From Coriobacteriales bacterium (GTDB lineage: Bacteria; Actinomycetota; Coriobacteriia; Coriobacteriales; UBA8131), in contig JAITTM010000109.1 in NCBI GenBank assembly GCA_031286975.1, forward strand, positions 1 to 5,226: a stretch of 5,226 bases of DNA. The letters are read 5' to 3'. Shown piece after piece: positions 1-4,490 of the stretch; the first letter of the stretch is position 1, and each line of letters opens with the position of its first letter. The position numbers were made by a program, and so were the translations under genes. The notes beneath the pieces are model-generated. The model ran no database searches, was not told the DNA's origin, and saw nothing but the letters and a program-made list of their open reading frames with translations.

Positions 1-596
1 TCAACCTGCTTGAGCGCCCCACGAGCGGCCAGCTGCTTATCGACGGGATAGACGTGACCAACTACAAAGGTCGCCAGCTGTTCGATCTGCGCAGCAGCAT
101 CGGTATGATCTTCCAGGACTTCAGCCTCTTTGCGCAGCGCACAGTGCTGCAAAACGTGCTCTTTCCCCTGGAAATCAGGCACGACAACAAAGGAGAGGCC
201 CGCGCGCGCGCATTTGAACTGCTCGAACTGGTGGGCCTGAGCGAGAAGGCCAGGAGCTACCCCGCGCAACTCAGCGGCGGACAGCAGCAACGCGTGGCCA
301 TCGCGCGGGCGCTGGCAAACCGTCCGCGCATCATGCTCTGCGACGAGGCAACCAGTGCGCTTGATTCACTCACAACCGACTCAATACTCGGGCTTCTCAA
401 AAACATCAACGCGACGCTGGGTGTCACTGTTGTCATCATCACGCACGCGATGTCGGTTGTCGAGGCGGCGTGCAACAAGGTGGCCGTCATCGATGGCGCG
501 CAAATTGTGGAGCAGGGCGAGGTGCAGGTGGTATTCAGCCACCCACAGGCGTCGATAACGAGGCAACTTCTGAGGCTGGTGAACGTCGATGTTTGA
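1..596 (+). CDS. metN: MetN, methionine ABC importer ATPase (5' partial, short form without NIL domain)
   Basis: This is the ATP-hydrolysing cytoplasmic subunit of a MetNIQ methionine importer. The reading frame is open from the first in-frame codon at position 3, and the gene starts outside the window. The GTG at 54 is internal, because family-typical sequence (NLLERPTSG, the segment after the Walker A helix) lies before it. Visible motifs are the Q-loop Gln at 114-116, the ABC signature LSGGQQQR at 270-293, Walker B IMLCDEA at 330-350 followed by the SALD D-loop, and the switch His at 444-446. Walker A is off-window. Family MetN proteins such as E. coli's (343 residues) carry a C-terminal regulatory NIL domain of about 100 residues. 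Here the protein ends roughly 20 residues after the core segment IVEQGEV, so that domain is missing. The stop overlaps metI by 8 bases (ATGTTTGA), which suggests translational coupling. MetN rather than a generic amino-acid ATPase is supported by NLLERPTSG and by the metI and metQ neighbours. Confidence 0.93.
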   Translation, partial: NLLERPTSGQLLIDGIDVTNYKGRQLFDLRSSIGMIFQDFSLFAQRTVLQNVLFPLEIRHDNKGEARARAFELLELVGLSEKARSYPAQLSGGQQQRVAIARALANRPRIMLCDEATSALDSLTTDSILGLLKNINATLGVTVVIITHAMSVVEAACNKVAVIDGAQIVEQGEVQVVFSHPQASITRQLLRLVNVDV

Positions 597-1263
597 TGCA
601 ATCGCTAGCTTTTTTGCGGAGTATGGCGACCTGTTTATCGGCGGCACCTTTGCTACGCTTGCCATGACCGCCGTGCCCACGCTGATAGCCTACGCCATCG
701 GTATTCCCATCGCCATGGTTTTTACCATCACCTCGCCGGGCTCGCTTAAGCCCCAGCCGGTGCTCAATGCGGTTTTGGGCTGGATTATCAACATGGGTCG
801 CTCCATTCCCTACATTATCCTGATGGTGTCGTTGATACCGGTCTCGCGGTTGTTGGTGGGAACGTCAATGGGCGTGCTGGGGGCTATCGTCCCGCTGACG
901 ATCAGCGCCATTCCCTTTGTTGCCCGCATGGTCGAGAACTCCTTTAGCGAGACGAGCCCGGGGCTTGTCGAGGCGGCGCAGGCGTTTGGGGCAAACACGG
1001 TGCAGATCATCACCAAGGTGCACCTTAAGGAGAGTCTGCCCTCGCTGGTTCGCGGCGCTGCTGTCACCTTTATCTGTCTGATAGGGTACTCGTCGATTGC
1101 GGGGGCTCTGGGTGCCGGCGGTTTGGGCGACATCGCCATCAGGTTTGGCTATTATCGATATCAGGACGAAATCATGCTCGTGACCATACTCATCATCATC
1201 ATCTTGGTCCAACTGGTGCAAAGCATCAGCGACATAGTCGCTCGCAAGATCGACAAAAGGTAG
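589..1263 (+). CDS. metI: MetI, methionine ABC importer permease
   Basis: This is the integral membrane permease that pairs with MetN to import methionine delivered by MetQ. It has 224 residues, close to the E. coli MetI length of about 217. Roughly five hydrophobic segments can be seen (about residues 18-46, 62-84, 92-112, 157-176 and 194-214), the MetI pattern. The EAA coupling loop begins at EAAQAFGA (residues 128-135) and runs to about 150. The stretches RSIPYIILMV and RLLVGTSMG (about residues 71-95) and AGALGAGGLGD near residue 171 are MetI hallmarks. The start is fixed: an in-frame TGA lies at 580-582, just upstream of the ATG at 589. Only a weak GAGG (572-575) is available as a ribosome-binding site, so coupling to metN through the 8-base overlap is likely. 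The protein ends in a short basic tail, ARKIDKR. Confidence 0.96.
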   Translation: MFDAIASFFAEYGDLFIGGTFATLAMTAVPTLIAYAIGIPIAMVFTITSPGSLKPQPVLNAVLGWIINMGRSIPYIILMVSLIPVSRLLVGTSMGVLGAIVPLTISAIPFVARMVENSFSETSPGLVEAAQAFGANTVQIITKVHLKESLPSLVRGAAVTFICLIGYSSIAGALGAGGLGDIAIRFGYYRYQDEIMLVTILIIIILVQLVQSISDIVARKIDKR

Positions 1264-1290
1264 GGAGCCACAGGTTAGAGCCAAACAGGC

Positions 1291-1321
1291 TGCGAATCTC
1301 GCACACGGAGATATGCGTTTT
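1291..1321 (+). terminator. Possible weak or leaky terminator after metI
   Basis: The stem core ATCTC (1296-1300) pairs with GAGAT (1308-1312) around the loop GCACACG. An A-A mismatch separates it from outer pairs between GCG-side bases 1292-1294 and 1314-1316. TTTT follows directly at 1318-1321. The stem is short and the T run is only four bases, so it would be leaky at best. It could instead be an RNA-processing or 3'-end protection hairpin for metNI. Confidence 0.3.
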
Positions 1322-1371
1322 GCTCGATTCGCGTGGTGGGCAGGCAACCAAAGGCTCTCTGCAAATAATCC

Positions 1372-1404
1372 GACCTAAAGAGGTCAACTTGCTGGGAGGC
1401 AAGT
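1372..1404 (+). promoter_or_regulatory. Two tandem inverted repeats in front of the metQ ribosome-binding site
   Basis: Two perfect short inverted repeats lie one base apart: GACCT-AAAG-AGGTC (1372-1385) and ACTTGC-TGGGAG-GCAAGT (1387-1404). The second ends eight bases before the metQ Shine-Dalgarno sequence, and its loop itself contains GGGAG. They may form stacked RNA hairpins that stabilise the metQ end of the transcript. The first may instead be a DNA operator. The symmetry is seen directly; the role is inferred. Confidence 0.4.
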
Positions 1405-1411
1405 AAACAAG

Positions 1412-1419
1412 AAAGAGGG
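1412..1419 (+). promoter_or_regulatory. metQ ribosome-binding site
   Basis: The purine-rich AAAGAGGG lies six bases before the ATG at 1426. It is clearly stronger than anything before metI, consistent with higher translation of the substrate-binding protein, and it supports the ATG at 1426 as the metQ start. Confidence 0.7.
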
Positions 1420-1425
1420 AAAACC

Positions 1426-2310
1426 ATGAAAGCAAAGCATTTGAGAAAGAACCTGAGAACCTATCTGCTCGCCGTATTGAGCACCCTGCTCATCGCCAGC
1501 CTGGCGCTGGCTGGCTGCGTCTCGGCTCCGGCCGACGACAAGACGGCACCCACGCCGGAGGTGCTTCCCCCTGCGGCAGAGTTGCGCGTTTTGAAGGTCG
1601 GCGCTTCTCCGGCACCACATGCAGAGATACTCGCATCCGTTAAGGATGCCCTGGCAGCAGAGGGTATCGACCTGCAGATCATCGAGTACACCGACTACGT
1701 GATCCCCAACACCGCCGTGCAGGACGGCGAGATTGATGCCAATTACTTCCAGCACCAGCCCTACCTCACTGACTTTAATAAGGAGAACGGTACCGACATC
1801 GTGTCCGTCGCCTCCATCCACTTTGAGCCCCTTGCCATCTATGCCGGCACCGCCGCCTCGCTTGAGGACATCGCCGATGGTGCCAAGATCGCCGTGCCCA
1901 ACGATACCACCAACGAGGCGCGCGCCCTGCAACTTTTGGCCGCCCAAGGTCTTATCACCCTGCCAGCAGATGCTGATTTAACCATCACCCCGCGTGACAT
2001 CGTCTCCAACCCCAAGAACATCGAGTTTGTCGAGGTCGAGGCTGCCGCCGTGCCCCGCCAGCTCGCTGAGGTATCCGTCGCCGTGATCAACGGCAACTAC
2101 GCGCTTGATGCCCAGATATCCTCCGACAAGATCCTCGCCTCAGAGGACGCCGCGTCCCTTGCCGCCCAGACCTACGCGAACATCGTCGCCGTCAAGGCCG
2201 GTAACGAGAGCAATCCCGACGTGCAGGCGCTGGTTAGAGCCCTTACCTCCATCCAGACCCTCGACTTCATCAACAACACCTACGGCGGCGTGGTAGTGCC
2301 CGTCTTCTAA
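1426..2310 (+). CDS. metQ: MetQ, methionine-binding lipoprotein (NlpA family)
   Basis: This is the extracytoplasmic, membrane-anchored substrate-binding protein that captures methionine for MetNI. It has 294 residues. A basic N-terminus (KAKHLRKNLR) is followed by a hydrophobic segment and the lipobox LAGC, with Cys31 as the lipidation site. A Pro/Ala/Thr-rich linker of about 20 residues leads to the binding domain, which starts near VLKVGASPAPHAEIL (about residues 55-69). NlpA/MetQ family stretches are DANYFQHQPYL (104-114), AVPNDTTNEARAL (156-168) and VINGNYALDA (220-229). Aromatic, Asn and Arg residues in these segments make up the methionine site in characterised homologues. The order metN-metI-metQ strongly supports methionine over other amino acids, but binding of methionine derivatives or short methionine peptides cannot be excluded from sequence. 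The gene has a good ribosome-binding site and is followed by a strong hairpin terminator. Confidence 0.95.
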   Translation: MKAKHLRKNLRTYLLAVLSTLLIASLALAGCVSAPADDKTAPTPEVLPPAAELRVLKVGASPAPHAEILASVKDALAAEGIDLQIIEYTDYVIPNTAVQDGEIDANYFQHQPYLTDFNKENGTDIVSVASIHFEPLAIYAGTAASLEDIADGAKIAVPNDTTNEARALQLLAAQGLITLPADADLTITPRDIVSNPKNIEFVEVEAAAVPRQLAEVSVAVINGNYALDAQISSDKILASEDAASLAAQTYANIVAVKAGNESNPDVQALVRALTSIQTLDFINNTYGGVVVPVF

Positions 2311-2325
2311 GCTCAGGCAAAGAGA

Positions 2326-2394
2326 CCCAAAGATTTTGGGAGAAGGTCGTGCTCGCCGCAGAGCGCGGCCTTCTTCCCGATTTGCGCATTTTTT
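2326..2394 (+). terminator. Intrinsic terminator of the metNIQ operon, tandem hairpins
   Basis: Sixteen bases after the metQ stop is a perfect small hairpin, CCCAAA-GAT-TTTGGG (2326-2340). Next comes a long stem in which 2338-2354 pairs with 2361-2377: 17 pairs, three of them G-T, around the loop GCCGCA. T-rich sequence follows (TTT at 2381-2383, TTTTTT at 2389-2394). The T6 run begins about 11 bases beyond the stem, further than in a textbook terminator, but stem length and position make termination the best reading. The two hairpins share bases 2338-2340, so they either stack, with a 14-pair second stem, or compete at the edge. Confidence 0.7.
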
Positions 2395-2421
2395 GAACAA
2401 AAGACTCGCCCTGTGGCTTTG

Positions 2422-2434
2422 ATAGCGGTACTAT
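2422..2434 (+). promoter_or_regulatory. Candidate promoter -10/operator of the merR-type gene
   Basis: The inverted repeat ATAG-CGGTA-CTAT lies 30 bases before the chosen start codon. Its right half overlaps TACTAT (2429-2434), which matches the -10 consensus at four of six positions and would start transcription about 24 bases before the ATG. I could not find a convincing -35 at normal spacing. Autoregulation through this repeat is an inference only. Confidence 0.25.
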
Positions 2435-2464
2435 GTGAATTTGACACACAAGCAAGGGGCGAAT

Positions 2465-3277
2465 ATGAAAAACGGACTTTTCTCCATTAGCGAGCTGGCG
2501 CATTATACAATGACATCTCGCGCAACACTACTTTTTTACGACAAAATCGGGCTGGTCAAACCCGTTGCGCGCGCTGAGAACAACTACCGCTATTACTCGC
2601 ATGACCAGATCTCGATCATCAGTATGGTTCATACCTTTCAATCGCTTGGCATGCCTCTGGACGAGATCAAGGATCTGCTTGAGTGCCGCACGCCAGAGTT
2701 GTTCTCGGAGAAATTCAGCGGGCTTGCCGCGGGGCTCGAGCACGAGATCGACCAATTGCAGCGCTCGCTCAACCTTCTCAACACCCTTCACTCCATGATC
2801 GAAGAGGTCAGCGACATCGATGAGACGCAGATCATCTATCACTATCAGAAGGCGCAATCGGTGCTCATGGGGCCGAAGAACGACTACTCCAACGGGCGGA
2901 CGAACTATGACGCGCTGGTGAGTTTTTATGACCACTGCAGGACGGTGGATCCCAACATGAACCTGAACTGGGCGGCCTGGGGCTATTTTCCCGCGGGTCG
3001 CATCAAGCAGCACGACTGGTTTTGGCCCGAGCGCTATTATTTCTACCGTCCCGGATCGCCCGATGTGAAGCCCGCGGGCTGGTACGTCACCGGCTACACG
3101 CACGGCGACTATGGCCAGACAGACGAACTCTACATCCGTCTGCTGAACTTCATCGAAAAACAGGGGCTGGAGATTATCGGTTCAGCCTACGAGGAGTACC
3201 CGCTCAATGAGGTCGCCATCGTGGAGCCTCAGAATTACCTCATCAGGATCTCGATTCAGGTGAACAAGAAAGCCTGA
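2465..3277 (+). CDS. MerR-family transcriptional regulator with GyrI-like effector-binding domain
   Basis: This is a cytoplasmic one-component regulator of 270 residues, close to the 278 of BmrR. Residues 5-72 form a MerR winged helix-turn-helix (FSISELAHYTMTSRATLLFY, then the wing NNYRYYS at 39-45). Residues about 85-115 are a heptad-like, Leu-rich dimerisation helix. Residues about 165-266 resemble the GyrI/AraC effector-binding fold, with the aromatic-rich stretch DWFWPERYYFY (184-194), KPAGWYVTGY (202-211) and the family-typical AYEEYPLNE (241-249), whose acidic residues contact cationic ligands in BmrR. The start is set at ATG 2465 because AAGGGGC lies at 2454-2460; an in-frame GTG at 2435 would add ten residues but overlaps the likely promoter. 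MerR proteins with this C-terminal domain usually sense lipophilic or cationic drugs and activate efflux. No efflux gene is visible here, so ligand and target are unknown. It is convergent with the downstream phosphatase gene. Confidence 0.88.
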   Translation: MKNGLFSISELAHYTMTSRATLLFYDKIGLVKPVARAENNYRYYSHDQISIISMVHTFQSLGMPLDEIKDLLECRTPELFSEKFSGLAAGLEHEIDQLQRSLNLLNTLHSMIEEVSDIDETQIIYHYQKAQSVLMGPKNDYSNGRTNYDALVSFYDHCRTVDPNMNLNWAAWGYFPAGRIKQHDWFWPERYYFYRPGSPDVKPAGWYVTGYTHGDYGQTDELYIRLLNFIEKQGLEIIGSAYEEYPLNEVAIVEPQNYLIRISIQVNKKA

Positions 3278-3291
3278 GACTCTCTCGGGTT
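3271..3291 (-). terminator. Possible terminator of the HAD gene, overlapping the merR stop codon
   Basis: The stem 3271-3279 pairs with 3283-3291 (nine pairs, two of them G-T, loop CTC). It lies 34 bases beyond the minus-strand stop codon. Read on the minus strand, it is followed by TTTCTTGTT, giving the U-rich tail expected of an intrinsic terminator; read on the plus strand, no T run follows. It includes the TGA stop of the merR gene (3275-3277). A second weak stem, 3292-3298 with 3311-3317, lies between the two genes. Confidence 0.35.
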
Positions 3292-3324
3292 GTCCACCGC
3301 ACAAACCTTGGGTGGGCTGAGCTC

Positions 3325-4413
3325 TCACGCACCGGGGGACATCGTGCGTTTTGCCGCAAGCAGGGCATGGGCGAACTCCACCCAGCCATCGGCGGTGCTC
3401 CCTGCTGTGCAAAAGGTGAGAAGGCGCCTCGAATCCGCGGCACTCGTGCTGTCCCCGTCGCCCCCCGCGCCCCCGCCCCCGCCCGCAACTCCCAGCTTGC
3501 CGTCACTGGCGCCATCGCCCGTATCCGCGCCGCTCCCGCCGCTGGTACCCCGCGCTCGCAATGCCGCAACCACCGCAGCGGATTCAAGCGCGTTGTGGGG
3601 CACTACCAGACTGCCCGTGCAGCGGCCTACCTCGATGTCGCCAACGGCGTCTCCAATGGCGACGGTCTGCTCGCGACGCAGACCGCGCCGCGCCATGTCG
3701 GCGACAACCGCCTGCGCTTTGGAGGTATTGCGCGGCATAAGGTGGTAGGAGTGTATCTCTGGCGCGGCAACCAGGTTGTGCACCGGTGGGTGGATCACGC
3801 CGTTATCCATCAGCTGGAGTGGCAGCCATTCATTGCTGAGAAAGTCGGTCACTTCTGCCAGATCGACAGCGCCCCGCAACGAGATGGTGACCTCATGCGA
3901 ACTCGAGTAGGGGTTGTTGGGTTCCAGCCTGCCAGCAAACCGTTGCAGCAGACGCTCAAGCGCACCGCTCTGCTCGACGAGCTGCCGGGGAGTTGTGCCG
4001 ACTGGCAGCTCGCCGGGGGCACGGCCTTCTTCCCATACCAACTGGTGCCAGTCGCCCAAGGCGTAGCTGACTGCTCCCGTGGGGCCATAGCCGTGCAGCA
4101 CGACCGTGCCCATCTCGCCCAAAAAATCCTGCAGGTTGAGCAGGCGGAGAATCTCGACACCCTGCGCGCGGTTGCGTCCGGTTACCAGGGTCACGGCGAC
4201 GCCCGCCCGCGCGAGCGCGACCAGCGCTTCAGCCACGGCGGTTGACGGCTCGCCAACATGATTGGCGAGAAGCTTGCCACCGGGAGCCAATAGGGTACCA
4301 TCGATATCGCTGTAAATATGCGTCACCTGTGCCAGAGCCTGCGCTGCTCTGGGCGCGGTTACGGGAGTCAGATCGAGGGCGTGTTGGTTTGGGGCGGGGG
4401 CGGCGTCTTTCAT
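3325..4413 (-). CDS. HAD-superfamily hydrolase, type IIB (Cof-like) phosphatase
   Basis: This is a predicted cytoplasmic Mg-dependent phosphatase of 362 residues. Motif I is YSDIDGTLL, with nucleophile Asp36 and acid/base Asp38. Motif II is VTLVTGR with Thr78. Motif III is Lys232 in NTSKAQAV. Motif IV is AIGDAVGDIEV with Asp255 and Asp259. A cap of about 110 residues between motifs II and III fits subclass IIB, the group that includes Cof-type sugar phosphatases, sucrose-phosphatase and mannosyl-3-phosphoglycerate phosphatase. The substrate cannot be named. Residues 290-328 are a Gly/Ser/Asp/Ala-rich insertion (for example AGGGGGAGGDGD) between motif IV and the terminal helix DGWVEFAHALLA. 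A 30-residue polar N-terminal extension precedes the domain. The start is supported by GAGAGG (4421-4426, minus strand) seven bases upstream of the ATG. The gene is divergent from the radical SAM gene and shares its promoter region. Confidence 0.9.
   Translation of the reverse strand: MKDAAPAPNQHALDLTPVTAPRAAQALAQVTHIYSDIDGTLLAPGGKLLANHVGEPSTAVAEALVALARAGVAVTLVTGRNRAQGVEILRLLNLQDFLGEMGTVVLHGYGPTGAVSYALGDWHQLVWEEGRAPGELPVGTTPRQLVEQSGALERLLQRFAGRLEPNNPYSSSHEVTISLRGAVDLAEVTDFLSNEWLPLQLMDNGVIHPPVHNLVAAPEIHSYHLMPRNTSKAQAVVADMARRGLRREQTVAIGDAVGDIEVGRCTGSLVVPHNALESAAVVAALRARGTSGGSGADTGDGASDGKLGVAGGGGGAGGDGDSTSAADSRRLLTFCTAGSTADGWVEFAHALLAAKRTMSPGA
3430..3546 (-). repeat. Low-complexity Gly/Ser/Asp coding tract in the HAD gene
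   Basis: This stretch encodes residues 290-328 of the phosphatase. On the plus strand it is C-rich, with CGCCCCC-like units concentrated at 3456-3486. The phase is in frame and the downstream residues (DGWVEFAHALLA) still look like the family C-terminus, so it reads as an in-frame insertion and not a frameshift. Homopolymeric C/G runs of this kind are prone to slippage in replication and to sequencing error. Confidence 0.6.
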
Positions 4414-4420
4414 GGGCGAA

Positions 4421-4426
4421 CCTCTC
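4421..4426 (-). promoter_or_regulatory. Ribosome-binding site of the HAD gene
   Basis: On the minus strand GAGAGG lies seven bases before the ATG at 4413-4411. It decides for this start over the GTG at 4326-4324 (Val30), next to the domain edge, which has no comparable upstream purine tract. Confidence 0.6.
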
Positions 4427-4444
4427 GTTTTAGTTTGCTGTGCC

Positions 4445-4474
4445 CAGTATACTGCCTAAGGTGCCCGTAACAAG
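4445..4474 (-). promoter_or_regulatory. Candidate promoter of the HAD gene, with a palindromic -10 usable on both strands
   Basis: On the minus strand TTGTTA (4473-4468) is followed after 16 bases by TATACT (4451-4446). These match the -35 and -10 consensus at four and five of six positions, and imply a leader of roughly 25 bases. The -10 sits inside the perfect ten-base palindrome CAGTATACTG (4445-4454), so the plus strand also reads TATACT (4448-4453), placed about 37 bases before the radical SAM start codon. No good -35 is visible for the plus direction. Confidence 0.5.
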
Positions 4475-4490
4475 AATGGAGCCCCACCAA

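Larger units (their letters stand above)
1264..1425 (+). other. metI-metQ intergenic region with several short hairpins
   Basis: This 162-base gap is unusually long inside a metNIQ operon whose first two genes overlap. No reading frame in it looks like a gene. It holds, in order: a GAGCCA direct repeat (1265-1270 and 1278-1283), an imperfect hairpin followed by TTTT (1291-1321), an AATAAT -10-like hexamer (1364-1369) with no good -35 upstream, and two adjacent inverted repeats (1372-1385 and 1387-1404) just before the metQ ribosome-binding site. Differential expression of metQ relative to metNI is a reasonable inference. I see no recognisable SAM riboswitch or T-box in it. Confidence 0.6.

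Noticed and set aside
54..56. GTG as the real start of metN
   Set aside because: Conserved MetN sequence (NLLERPTSG) is encoded upstream in the same frame, so the gene begins outside the window.
1264..1425. SAM riboswitch or T-box before metQ
   Set aside because: No recognisable conserved core, multi-stem junction or T-box sequence is visible. Such an element would more likely precede metN, which is off-window.
1384..1947. Minus-strand open frame (187 codons) opposite metQ
   Set aside because: It is antisense to a clear lipoprotein gene and has a Gly/Val/Asp-rich shadow composition.
2393..2423. MerR-type promoter TTGAAC-N19-TTTGAT
   Set aside because: The spacing suits MerR promoters, but the spacer lacks the dyad symmetry expected of a MerR operator, and TTGAAC overlaps the terminator T run.
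2435..2464. Upstream GTG start for the MerR regulator
   Set aside because: ATG 2465 has AAGGGGC at proper spacing and matches the usual MerR N-terminus. The extra ten residues overlap the likely -10 region.
2528..3103. Minus-strand open frame (191 codons) opposite the merR gene
   Set aside because: The sense frame is an unmistakable MerR regulator, and the antisense product shows no domain.
3456..3486. C-rich tract as a G-quadruplex or tandem repeat array with a defined unit
   Set aside because: The units vary in length and there is no clean period. It is better described as a low-complexity Gly codon run; quadruplex formation would need experimental evidence.
3367..4245. Long plus-strand open frame (292 codons) opposite the HAD gene
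   Set aside because: The minus-strand frame has all four HAD motifs and a ribosome-binding site. The plus-strand translation has no recognisable domain, an odd composition and no ribosome-binding site, as expected of an antisense shadow in GC-rich DNA.
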